From the NCBI GenBank assembly GCA_019744815.1, contig JAIEUA010000013.1, forward strand, positions 87,006 through 151,005: a DNA stretch of 64,000 bases, written 5' to 3'. Numbering within the stretch: position 1 is the first letter of the stretch; each line of letters opens with the position of its first letter. The notes beneath the pieces were generated by a model. That model was not told the origin of the DNA, ran no database searches, and saw nothing but the letters and a program-made list of their open reading frames with translations. This document shows, in pieces, positions 24,701-31,461 of this stretch. Made by a program: the position numbers and the translations under genes. The DNA is from Phycisphaerales bacterium (GTDB lineage: Bacteria > Planctomycetota > Phycisphaerae > Phycisphaerales > UBA1924).

Positions 24701-25182
24701 ACTCGCTGAACACCGGTGTGCTCATGCGGGTTCGCGGGACGATCTCGGCGGATCGCCGCTACGTCACCGCGGACATCCTGACGCAGATCTCGCAGCTGGT
24801 CCGCTTCCGCACCGGCACCACCTTCGCCGCAGTCGGCGGCGGCGGCGGCCTGGGCGGCGGTTCGGCCGCGACGATCCCGTCGGGTCAGTTCCAGCTGCCG
24901 GAAGTCTCGATCAGCAGCGTCCGGACCACGGTGACGATCCCGGATCAGGGCACCATCCTCCTCGGCGGCCAGCGGCTGGTCGACGAGCAGGAGGTCGAGT
25001 CGGGCGTGCCGGTGCTCTCCAAGATCCCGATCATCAACCGCTTCTTCAGCAACCGTTCGACCACCAAGGAAGAGCGCACCTTGCTGATCCTCTACAAGCC
25101 CACCATCCTGATCCAGAGCGAGCAGGAGAACAAAGCCCACCCCGGACTCATCGACTCGCTCAACGCCGGCATCGGCGGCTGA
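21745..25182 (+). CDS. Secretin (type II/IV pilus-type outer-membrane channel), long form
   Basis: Outer-membrane gated channel of the GspD/PilQ superfamily, 1145 residues. There is a signal peptide at about 1-28. Residues 30-510 are an Ala/Glu/Lys-rich helical stretch with several tetratricopeptide-like helix pairs. N-domain-like segments at 545-760 are interrupted by a Gly/Gln linker (GGGGGGGQSPFSGGNQNQNQQ). The C-terminal secretin core includes LQAPRLTTTNGQEANIQ, VRTTVTIPDQGTILLGG, and the signature VPVLSKIPIINRFFSNR before KEERTLLILYKPTIL. ATG at 21745 or 21748 (GGAG upstream) is the start. Its ATPase partner may be the FHA-GspE gene at 33180; no pilin genes are adjacent. Confidence 0.9.
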   Translation: MMKSHRIGLIASTSILAALAGTSQTYAGQPNAVASANPGAVLDAATKELSSGSAVRAREMLLSASSLNMTESERTRSIELLQKTDEKIRSMDPRQVSLERAKVALDSDDLRTAERLASSLNSTDAGANRAAAQGVLKQIASRKSQVAKSVDTKLAAAKVAADAKDYSRAKGLVEIVNKWNVELTPAQADTVDGLRSKIVAAEQERGQAFHANANETVIAAAMLAEPGVIERREPEAPASQQVLASAATTETVQVQPAAGEDPVVAARRAEATNLLAEAEQAFNDSKYNEAQTKYSKLRTQFREFLSAEQSKQVDDRLAEARLRLRGNSPDGRDLQGFIEQGTVARQQAQAEFDNQLVQAADSLKSGDTIRARDAAARARLILNSNRERFAETEFQSMQTKVSDFLKQVDGEEQKLAAARAEAAAKSNLEASQRTASEGARERDRKIREAIDRVRALQVEMKYEEALQVVDQILFLDPINPTGLLLRDVLTSAKIYKTWGDTQRKRNVAIAEQALDNQKATLAGREIVSYPEDWPTVIKDRGEPVTLAEPVETRQALSTLSGTRRPVDFAETPLEKALDWVAKASSVRMDIDWPSLEKIGINKDTPVTANLSTIRLDHLLDLLVRKVSPDPTSAAAWEVQDGILRVASAETINRSTLMVIYDIKDLLIVIRDYSDVPQFDLNASLQAASSGGGGGGGQSPFSGGNQNQNQQGGQTQEQLTDELVRLLTEQVDPDNWRENGGSVGFVSRYKGNLLITNTPKNHRSIGALLRRLREIRAMQVNSEARFLLVSQAFFEQIGFDVDVYLNANPGQLNENVNSVQGVTGTYVTQNGGFSNNNQTLRASDFFGTNGQLQRSFASRPTTFLTTAGIVQQSVPQTTLNNQGFGPVGLTQNSLGITSALTTAPFAAEVLGAGRGFSASGTFLDDIQVDFLLQATQADRRNVNLQAPRLTTTNGQEANIQITNQLTYVSGLTPITNQGAVAFQPITNSLNTGVLMRVRGTISADRRYVTADILTQISQLVRFRTGTTFAAVGGGGGLGGGSAATIPSGQFQLPEVSISSVRTTVTIPDQGTILLGGQRLVDEQEVESGVPVLSKIPIINRFFSNRSTTKEERTLLILYKPTILIQSEQENKAHPGLIDSLNAGIGG

Positions 25183-25207
25183 TCAGTGACCCAGCCTGAG
25201 TTGCTTC

Positions 25208-25239
25208 ACGGCCCCGGCTTGAGCTGGGGCCGTTTGTTT
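25208..25239 (+). terminator. Intrinsic terminator of the secretin gene
   Basis: ACGGCCCCGGCT pairs with AGCTGGGGCCGT (25208-25219 with 25222-25233, one G-U pair, inner pairs opening to a small loop). TTGTTT follows. It begins 25 bases past the stop. Confidence 0.85.
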
Positions 25240-25356
25240 CAGTCCTCACCCGTCCCGTCGTTCCCCGCGCGACCGACCGAGAATGTGCTCGGGGGAGGAC
25301 TAGAATGCCGACCTCACCCTGCGGCGATTCCACGCCGCCCACGGAGACGCCCCTCG

Positions 25357-25713
25357 ATGCCATCCGACTCCAGACTCCGCATCCGCAAGCAGGACAGCGT
25401 CGTCCAGATCGAGTTCATCGACCGCAATATCCTCGATGAGGGCAACATCCAGATGATCAGCGAGGAGATCTCGCGGCTCATCGACGCCGAGACCACGCCC
25501 AAGCTGCTGATCAGCTTCGCGAACGTGGATCACCTGTCGTCCGCTGCCTTGGGCGCCCTCATCACGATCAACAACAAGATCCGCCAGAAGAACGGGCAGC
25601 TCCGCCTCGCCGGGATCGACCCGCAGATCTACGAGGTCTTTGTCATCACCCGCCTCAACAAGCTGTTCCAGATCCACGAGTCGGTCGACGACGCCATCAA
25701 GAGCTTCGGCTGA
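25357..25713 (+). CDS. STAS-domain anti-sigma factor antagonist
   Basis: Partner-switch protein of the SpoIIAA/RsbV type, 118 residues. The STAS fold is evident: VVQIEFIDRNILDEGN (about 15-30), then LLISFANVDHLSSAALGALI (the phosphorylatable Ser is 61 or 62), then RLAGIDPQIYEVFVITRLNKLFQIHES. When unphosphorylated such proteins bind their HATPase kinase and free a sigma factor. ATG at 25357 was chosen by family length; the upstream ORF extension overlaps the secretin terminator. The likely kinase is encoded 36 bases downstream. No sigma factor gene is adjacent. Confidence 0.9.
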   Translation: MPSDSRLRIRKQDSVVQIEFIDRNILDEGNIQMISEEISRLIDAETTPKLLISFANVDHLSSAALGALITINNKIRQKNGQLRLAGIDPQIYEVFVITRLNKLFQIHESVDDAIKSFG

Positions 25714-25749
25714 TCGTCGCGCCGGCTTTGCCGCCCGCTCCGTCCGTCC

Positions 25750-26268
25750 ATGTTGTCCGATGTTGGCCCGCACGCTCGTCCGCCTCACCGCTTTGCGATG
25801 ACGAACCAGCCCCGACATTCGCCCGACGCCTCGCACGCCGGTCACTCCGGCGGACCCATCCGCCACAGCGCGGTGGTCCACCACGACCGCGGTGAGGTCG
25901 AAGCGGTGCAGGACGCCCTCGAGGCCGCCATGGCCGCGTGCGGCTACTCCAAGGCGTCCCTGTTCGCCGTCCGGCTCTCGTTCCAGGAAGGCATCGCCAA
26001 CGCCTTCAACCACGGCCACAAGCACCTCCCGCCGCACACGCCCGCCAAGGTCGAGTTCGCCGTGACGCCCGCCGAGGTGCTGATCGCGATCGAGGACCAG
26101 GGCCCGGGCTTCAAGCCCGACGCGGTCGCCGATTGCACGCTCGACGAGAATCTGGAGGTACCCCGAGGTCGCGGCGTGATGCTCATCCGGGCGTACATGC
26201 ACGAGGTGCGGTACAACGACAACGGCAACCGCGTCGAGATGATCTTCCGCGCCAAGCCCTCCGCGTAG
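25750..26268 (+). CDS. Anti-sigma factor / serine kinase of the RsbW-SpoIIAB type
   Basis: GHKL-fold (HATPase_c_2) protein of up to 172 residues. The ATP-binding boxes are clear: N box SFQEGIANAFNHGHK (about 78-92), G1 IEDQGPGF (about 115-122) and G2 PRGRGVMLIRAYM (about 138-150). It probably phosphorylates the STAS protein encoded just upstream and holds a sigma factor or other output protein. The start is unsure: ATG at 25750 or, 16 codons in, ATG at 25798 (MTNQPRHS). The His/Pro-rich N-terminus is not part of the fold. It may alternatively act on a PP2C-type module elsewhere. Confidence 0.88.
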   Translation: MLSDVGPHARPPHRFAMTNQPRHSPDASHAGHSGGPIRHSAVVHHDRGEVEAVQDALEAAMAACGYSKASLFAVRLSFQEGIANAFNHGHKHLPPHTPAKVEFAVTPAEVLIAIEDQGPGFKPDAVADCTLDENLEVPRGRGVMLIRAYMHEVRYNDNGNRVEMIFRAKPSA

Positions 26269-26508
26269 CCCGGATTCGATGGTCTGAGCCGCGGACCTAG
26301 GGCAAAGAACTTTTCCGTGATGCTATTGCAGACACCTACGTCGTAAATCCAACCGCGGCACAAGTTTGTGATCGCTCGCGGACGCGTCACGCTCATTCGC
26401 TCGCTACGCTCCCTCAGCGAGAATCGGTCTCAACCGCTTCGCATCCAACCAGCATCCAGACAGCCGCGCGGCGTCGAATCGCCGTTGCGGCGACGCTCGG
26501 AGATTTCC

Positions 26509-27756
26509 ATGTCCACCACCCCACGCCTCCCGATCTACCTCGACCACGCGGCGACCACGCCCTGCGACCCCCGCGTCGTCGAGGCCATGCTCCCGTATTT
26601 CACGACCAAGTTCGGCAACCCCGGCTCGCGCAACCACCAGTTCGGCTGGGACGCCGAGGCCGGCGTCGAGACCGCCCGTGCCCAGGTCGCCTCTCTGCTC
26701 AACTGCGACGAGAAGGAAGTGATCTTCACCGGCGGCGCGACTGAGGGCAATAACCTCGCCATCCGCGGCGCGGCCCTGATGTACGAGAAGAACGCGGCGG
26801 GCTCGGGCCTCTCCCGCGGGCACATCATCACCTGCAACATCGAGCACAAGGCGGTGCTCGATCCCTGCAAGCGCCTCCAGAAGGAAGGCTTCGAAGTCAT
26901 CTTCCTCGAGCCGCCCCGCGACGGCATCGTGACTGTCGATATGGTCAAGGCCGCGATGCGTGAGGACACCATCCTCGTCACCATCATGTGGGCCAACAAC
27001 GAGATCGGCACGATCAACGAGATCAAGAAGATCGGCGAGCTGTGCAAGAGCCGCGACGTGATCTTCCACACCGACGCCACGCAGTGGGTCGGCAAGATGC
27101 CCACCGACGTGTATGGCGACAACATCGATCTGCTCTCGTTCTCCGGGCACAAGATCTATGGGCCTAAGGGCGTCGGCGGCCTGTTCGTCCGCCGCAAGAA
27201 GCCCCGCGTCCGCCTCACCCCGCTGGTCGACGGCGGCGGTCAGGAGCGTGGCTTCCGCTCCGGCACGCTCAACGTCACCGGCATCGTCGGCCTCGGCAAG
27301 GCCTGCGAGATCGCCCAGCAGGAAATGGCCGCCGACGCGGTGCGTCTGTCGCGGATGCGCAAGCGTCTCGAGGACACGATTACGTCGCGGCTCGACACCT
27401 GCGCGATCAACGGCCACCGCGAGCAGCGTCTGCCGCACATCACCAACATCTCCTTCGGCTTCGTCGAGGGTGAGAGCCTGATGATGGCGATCAAGGAGAT
27501 CGCCTGCTCCAGCGGCTCGGCCTGCACGAGCGCCAGCCTCGAGCCCTCGTACGTCCTCAAGGGCATCGGCGTCGGCGACGACCTCGCCCACTCCAGCCTC
27601 CGCCTCAGCCTCGGCCGCTGGACGACCGAGGAGGAGATCGACTACACCGCCGAGAAGATCATCGCGGCGGTCAACAAGCTCCGCGCCCTCTCGCCGCTCT
27701 ACGACATGCACAAGGAAGGCATCGACCTCAGCAAGGTCGAGTGGGCTCATCACTAG
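26509..27756 (+). CDS. iscS: Cysteine desulfurase IscS
   Basis: Pyridoxal-phosphate enzyme that takes sulfur from cysteine for Fe-S clusters and tRNA thiolation. There are 415 residues. It begins LPIYLDHAATTPCDPRVV (YLDHAATTP about 8-16). The PLP Lys is in SFSGHKIYGPKGVGG (Lys about 217) and the sulfur-carrying Cys is in ACSSGSACTSA (about 340). The C-terminus is close to E. coli IscS, which aids scaffold docking. ATG at 26509 has GGAG eight bases ahead; 47 upstream codons in the open frame are discarded. iscU follows after a palindromic spacer. No iscR, hscBA or fdx is nearby. Confidence 0.97.
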   Translation: MSTTPRLPIYLDHAATTPCDPRVVEAMLPYFTTKFGNPGSRNHQFGWDAEAGVETARAQVASLLNCDEKEVIFTGGATEGNNLAIRGAALMYEKNAAGSGLSRGHIITCNIEHKAVLDPCKRLQKEGFEVIFLEPPRDGIVTVDMVKAAMREDTILVTIMWANNEIGTINEIKKIGELCKSRDVIFHTDATQWVGKMPTDVYGDNIDLLSFSGHKIYGPKGVGGLFVRRKKPRVRLTPLVDGGGQERGFRSGTLNVTGIVGLGKACEIAQQEMAADAVRLSRMRKRLEDTITSRLDTCAINGHREQRLPHITNISFGFVEGESLMMAIKEIACSSGSACTSASLEPSYVLKGIGVGDDLAHSSLRLSLGRWTTEEEIDYTAEKIIAAVNKLRALSPLYDMHKEGIDLSKVEWAHH

Positions 27757-27757
27757 G

Positions 27758-27840
27758 AAAAGGGCCAAATGGCCACAGGGCCAAATGGCCAAACTCGGAA
27801 ACACTCACACTCATTTGGCTCTTTGGCCATCTGGACCTTT
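27758..27840. repeat. Inverted low-complexity repeat between iscS and iscU
   Basis: Two tandem copies of a 16-base unit (GGGCCAAATGGCCACA type) are followed, after ~25 bases, by an imperfect reverse complement (TTTGGCTCTTTGGCC ...). The core GGCCAAATGGCC is itself a small palindrome. It could fold into a stem of about 28 bases within the iscS-iscU transcript. Confidence 0.7.
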
Positions 27841-27852
27841 GGAGATTTGAAC

Positions 27853-28287
27853 ATGGCCTACGGCCCCAAGATCATCGACCACTACGAGAACCCCCGCAAC
27901 GTCGGCAGCTTCGGCACCCAGGCCGAGATCAAGCAGCGCAAGGACGTCGGCGTCGGCCTCGTCGGCGCGCCCGAGTGCGGCGACGTCATGCAGCTGCAGA
28001 TCAAGGTCGACCCCGCCACCGGCAAGATCGCCGACGCCAAGTTCAAGACCTTCGGCTGCGGCTCGGCCATCGCCTCCTCGTCCCTCGCCACCGAGTGGCT
28101 CAAGGGCAAGAGCATCGACGAGGCCGAGGCGATCAAGAACACCGCGATCGTCGAGGAGCTCGCCCTCCCGCCGGTGAAGATCCACTGCTCGGTCCTCGCC
28201 GAGGACGCGATCCACGCCGCGATCGAGGACTACAAGAAGAAGAACGGCATCCCGACCGACGCTCCGACCGCGACGGCCAAGCACTAG
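27853..28287 (+). CDS. iscU: Fe-S cluster scaffold IscU
   Basis: Scaffold on which IscS-derived sulfur and iron form [2Fe-2S] clusters. There are 144 residues. The three cluster cysteines are present: GAPECGDVM (Cys42), FKTFGCGSAIASSS (Cys about 68) and KIHCSVLAEDAI (Cys about 111), along with the HscA-recognition-like LPPVK. It is closer to IscU than to SufU (no zinc-type insertion). ATG at 27853 follows GGAG; the longer frame would include the palindrome. The ~14-residue Lys/Thr/Ala tail is not conserved. Confidence 0.96.
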   Translation: MAYGPKIIDHYENPRNVGSFGTQAEIKQRKDVGVGLVGAPECGDVMQLQIKVDPATGKIADAKFKTFGCGSAIASSSLATEWLKGKSIDEAEAIKNTAIVEELALPPVKIHCSVLAEDAIHAAIEDYKKKNGIPTDAPTATAKH

Positions 28288-28494
28288 AGAGCGTTTTCGG
28301 GGATCCCAGCCCTTGGGGGCCGTATCGATTTCTGGCGTGCGGTCCGCCTCTCTCGGCGTGTCTCGCGGCACGGCGGAGGCGTTTTCGCGTCCGTCCTGTG
28401 GCTCCGGCCCCACATAGACTTCTCCCCTGCCAGCCGCGTCGCGCGGGTTGACCGTGGATACCCGTTGCGTGCCCGAAACCGTTCCGAGAGAAGC

Positions 28495-29382
28495 ATGGAA
28501 GAGAAACGAAACATCCAGATCCGTGAGCGAGCGGGTCTTGAAGAGTCGAGGCTGAATCAGGACTTCATCGACTTCCTGACCAAGTGGAGCACCCCGCTCC
28601 TGGTCGTGGTCGCTCTGTTCGTCGGCGGTCAGTACTTCTACAAGCAGTACAACCAGAAGCAAGAGGCTCGGCTCACCGCGGCTTTCGAGCAGCTCTCCAA
28701 GGTCGCCACTGTCGCCAACCCCAGCCCCGATTCGCTCCGCCAGGTCGCGACGGAGTTCGCTGGCGTCGGCAGCGTCGGCGAGATGGCCCGGCTCAAGGCC
28801 GGCGATGCGTACATGCGAGCGGTGCTGCGCGGCGTAAAGCCCGGCGCCGACGTCAACCCGGACGGCACGGTCAAGGAAGTCGGTGACGAACTGACGGCCG
28901 AGGACCGCGAGAGCTTCCTCACCCAGGCCGAGGAGCAGTACCGTCTGGTCGTCGAGTCCACCGTGAGCGATCCGAAGAAGGCGATGCTGCGAGTGGGTGG
29001 TCTCTTCGGCCTTGCCAGTGTCGCGGAATCGCGGGGCGACTCGGAGAAAGCCAAGTCCGCCTACGAACAGATCAAGTCCATCGCCGCGGGCAGCAGCGAG
29101 CTGAAGCACTTCGTCGATGTTGCCGGGAAGCGGATCGAATCGCTGCCGAGCGTGATCGCGGTGGCCAAGTTGCCGACCAAGGCCTCGCTGCCGGCTCCGT
29201 TCAAGGAAGACGCCAAGCCGCAGGGCCTGACGGTTCCGACGATTGATGCGCCGGGCTCGAGCTCGATCACGGGCCCGACCGTGCCGCAGCCGGAAGGCCC
29301 GGCGGCGCCCGCGGTTCCGCCCACTGACAAGCCCGCCGACAAGCCCGCCGAGAAGCCGGTCGAGCCGGCCCAGCCGAAGTGA
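28495..29382 (+). CDS. Membrane-anchored TPR-like protein (YfgM-type)
   Basis: A 295-residue protein. There is a short cytoplasmic N-terminus, one transmembrane segment (about 32-50, TPLLVVVALFVGGQYFY), then an Ala/Glu-rich helical domain to about 225 with tetratricopeptide-like repeats (EQYRLVVESTVSDPKKAMLRVGGLFGLASVAESRGDSEKAKSAYEQIKSIAA region). It ends in a Pro-rich tail with repeated DKPA/EKPV units. The plan resembles YfgM/TPR_21 proteins, which assist secretion or envelope assembly. ATG at 28495 is preceded by GAGAGAAG. rluD-like follows after 33 bases. Confidence 0.75.
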   Translation: MEEKRNIQIRERAGLEESRLNQDFIDFLTKWSTPLLVVVALFVGGQYFYKQYNQKQEARLTAAFEQLSKVATVANPSPDSLRQVATEFAGVGSVGEMARLKAGDAYMRAVLRGVKPGADVNPDGTVKEVGDELTAEDRESFLTQAEEQYRLVVESTVSDPKKAMLRVGGLFGLASVAESRGDSEKAKSAYEQIKSIAAGSSELKHFVDVAGKRIESLPSVIAVAKLPTKASLPAPFKEDAKPQGLTVPTIDAPGSSSITGPTVPQPEGPAAPAVPPTDKPADKPAEKPVEPAQPK

Positions 29383-29415
29383 GTCTGGTCCTGCACGCGA
29401 CAGCGGAGTGACGCG

Positions 29416-30891
29416 ATGTCGCGCGACGCGAAGAAGCCCAAGCACGACCACGCTCCAGAAGGCGCCGACGAGGCCGTCGAGATCTCGCTCGGGTCTGCCG
29501 GTGGCAAGCCGGGCCAGAAATGGGACCCGGGCCCGCTGGTGACGCCGGGGGGCAAGGTGGATCCCGCGGCTCTCGAACGCGCGATCGCGGCGAGCATGGC
29601 GGGTGCTGCGTCCAGCGACGCGCCCGCGGACGGCGAGGACGCGAACGACGATGCGGAAGGGACACTCACGACACCCGAGGCGGTCGCCGCTCGCACGGTG
29701 CGGTTCAAGCTGCTCCGCGATCTCGACAAGCGGCTCGACAAGTACCTCTGCGATCGCATCACGTTCATGAGCCGCAACCAGCTGCAGAAGTTGATCGACG
29801 AGGGCGGCGTGAAGGTGAACGGGCGTGCGCCCAAATCGTCGACCAAGCTGAACTCGGGCGACATCGTCGAGGTGGTGGTGCCGCCGCCGCCGCCGACGGA
29901 GATCCAGCCCGAGGACATCCCGCTCGAGGTGCTCTACGAGGACGAGCACCTGATCGTGATCAACAAGAGCCCGGACATTATCGTGCACCCGGCGCGGAGC
30001 CACAACAAGGGCACGATGGTGAACGCCTTGGCGTACCACTTCCGTTTTCGTAGCAAGCTCGGCGGGCACCTGTCGAACGTCGGCACCGAGTTCGCGCGCC
30101 CCGGCGTCGTGCACCGTCTCGATCGCAACACCAGCGGCGTGATCGTCTTCGCCAAAAGCGAAGAAGCCCACTGGAAGCTCGGCCACTCGTTCGAGCATCG
30201 GCGCGTGGATAAGCGGTACCTCGCCGTCGTGCAGGGCTGGGTCGAGCCGGAGATCGAGGTGATCGACCTGCCGATCGGTCCGCATCCGTCGCGGGAGAAG
30301 GGGTATCGCGAGAAGTACGTGGTGCGGCACGACGAACTGGGCAAGCCGTCGGTGACGATCTGCCGCGTGCGGGAGAGGTATGGGGTGGGAAGTGGGGCAG
30401 TGGGGCAGGGGGGGAGTGGGGCAGGGGGTGCGGACAAGACGGCACGTGCGATGCCGAGGGTGGCGGCGGGATGGAAGCAAGCGGAAGGTGCGAGTGAGGC
30501 GCGAGACCAGAAATCCCTGCTCCCCTGCTCCACTGCCCCCCTGCTCCACTCTCTCGTGGAACTCGAACTCAAGACCGGGCGCACACACCAGATCCGCGTG
30601 CACCTATCCCACAACGGGTACCCGATCGTTGGCGACGACATGTACGGCGGGAAGCCTTACGAGTTGGTCGAGGACGGCACGCCCCACACGATCACGCAGC
30701 AGGCGCTGCACGCGTGCTCGCTGTCGTTCACGCACCCGATTCGCAATAAGCGGATGACGTTTACCGCGCCGCTTCGGGGTGAACTGGCGAAGCTGGTGCG
30801 AGATCTGCGGCGGCGGGCGGAAGAGATGGGCGGAGTCGATCGGCCTGTGGTGCCGGGGGCGACGTTGGATCTGGAGAAGGTGGTGGGATGA
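29416..30891 (+). CDS. RluA/RluD-family pseudouridine synthase with an in-frame palindrome insertion
   Basis: 23S rRNA (or tRNA) uridine isomerase of 491 residues, versus ~320 for RluD. The parts in order are: an acidic disordered N-terminus (1-95); an S4 RNA-binding domain (about 100-160, LDKRLDKYLCDRI, NQLQKLIDEGGVKVNGR); and the catalytic domain with HRLDRNTSGVIVFAK (Asp about 237). An inserted Gly/Ser then Ala-rich segment at about 322-380 follows, then TGRTHQIRVHLSHNGYPIVGD. The insert corresponds to 30381-30557 and separates strands that are adjacent in family members. It is probably a surface loop. Function is likely kept because all active-site motifs remain. Confidence 0.88.
   Translation: MSRDAKKPKHDHAPEGADEAVEISLGSAGGKPGQKWDPGPLVTPGGKVDPAALERAIAASMAGAASSDAPADGEDANDDAEGTLTTPEAVAARTVRFKLLRDLDKRLDKYLCDRITFMSRNQLQKLIDEGGVKVNGRAPKSSTKLNSGDIVEVVVPPPPPTEIQPEDIPLEVLYEDEHLIVINKSPDIIVHPARSHNKGTMVNALAYHFRFRSKLGGHLSNVGTEFARPGVVHRLDRNTSGVIVFAKSEEAHWKLGHSFEHRRVDKRYLAVVQGWVEPEIEVIDLPIGPHPSREKGYREKYVVRHDELGKPSVTICRVRERYGVGSGAVGQGGSGAGGADKTARAMPRVAAGWKQAEGASEARDQKSLLPCSTAPLLHSLVELELKTGRTHQIRVHLSHNGYPIVGDDMYGGKPYELVEDGTPHTITQQALHACSLSFTHPIRNKRMTFTAPLRGELAKLVRDLRRRAEEMGGVDRPVVPGATLDLEKVVG
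30381..30557. repeat. Palindromic low-complexity insertion inside the pseudouridine synthase gene
   Basis: A left arm of AGTGGGGC-type units (30389-30428) and a right arm of the complementary kind (CTGCTCCACTGCCCCCCTGC, within 30519-30553) flank ~90 bases of ordinary composition. The whole is in frame and adds about 58 codons. The same unit family occurs in non-coding DNA at 7991-8033 and 58177-58230. Confidence 0.7.
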
Positions 30892-30901
30892 CGCGTCGCG
30901 C

Positions 30902-31453
30902 TAGAGCCTCTCGCGTAAGCGAGAGGTCGCTGCCGTTCTCAATGTGCCATCGTGTAATTCACCGCTCCACGAACCGCTTCGTCAAAGAACAATGATCTGG
31001 TGCTGGACTGATTCGTCCAGAACTTCGTGCGACCGACGTGCCGTCCGCCCGCTCGAAGCGCCCTCGTCGCCCACGATTTCAGTATGGACGCAACATGCTC
31101 TGGGCTGCTTTCCGTCGAATTGAGCACGATGTGCACATGATTCGTTCGAACGGCCAATGCCAGAACGCTCCACTTGCGGATCTCGCAAGTCGTGCGGATG
31201 GCTTCCGCGACGGTCTCGCGGTCGACGTCGTCGAGCGTCATGGTCGGTTCGCTCTGGCGCTCCAGCACGCGCGATCGGCGGCCGCGATCCGGTTCTGCGT
31301 AACTCGTGCCGTATTGGTTGTGTCGATCGTCCACCGAGCCGCGGTCGTCGCCGTGGAGCCACGAGCCATACGTCGTCCACGTGATGAAGTAGGCGATCGG
31401 AGGCATGCGGGGATGGGAGCGAAAGTGACCTCTCGCTTACGCGAGAGGCTCTA
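30902..31453. mobile_element. REP-associated transposase unit with 27-bp terminal inverted repeats
   Basis: Perfect 27-base inverted repeats at 30902-30928 and 31427-31453 bound a single transposase gene. Each repeat contains its own hairpin, CCTCTCGC-GTAA-GCGAGAGG, the hallmark of REP sequences paired as a BIME. The unit lies between the convergent ends of the pseudouridine synthase and serS genes. No target-site duplication is evident, as expected for this class. Confidence 0.85.
30939..31406 (-). CDS. REP-associated tyrosine transposase (RAYT, Y1/HUH type)
   Basis: A 155-residue single-strand transposase relative of IS200/IS605 TnpA. The N-terminal strand YFITWTTYGSWLHGDDRG (6-23) is typical of planctomycete members. 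The HUH motif is RTNHVHIVL (His90, His92), and a candidate catalytic tyrosine is Tyr151 in AVNYTMAH at the very C-terminus. It is slightly short for the family and ends right after the Tyr, so a C-terminal trimming is possible. It is flanked by REP hairpins, which such enzymes bind and cut. The ATG at 31404-31406 gives MPPIAYF. Confidence 0.88.
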   Translation of the reverse strand: MPPIAYFITWTTYGSWLHGDDRGSVDDRHNQYGTSYAEPDRGRRSRVLERQSEPTMTLDDVDRETVAEAIRTTCEIRKWSVLALAVRTNHVHIVLNSTESSPEHVASILKSWATRALRAGGRHVGRTKFWTNQSSTRSLFFDEAVRGAVNYTMAH

Positions 31454-31461
31454 TCGGAAAC

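Noticed and set aside
27811..30603. A 930-codon minus-strand frame across iscU, the TPR protein and the pseudouridine synthase
   Set aside because: It crosses three well-supported genes and intergenic gaps and has only Arg/His/Leu-rich low-complexity translation.
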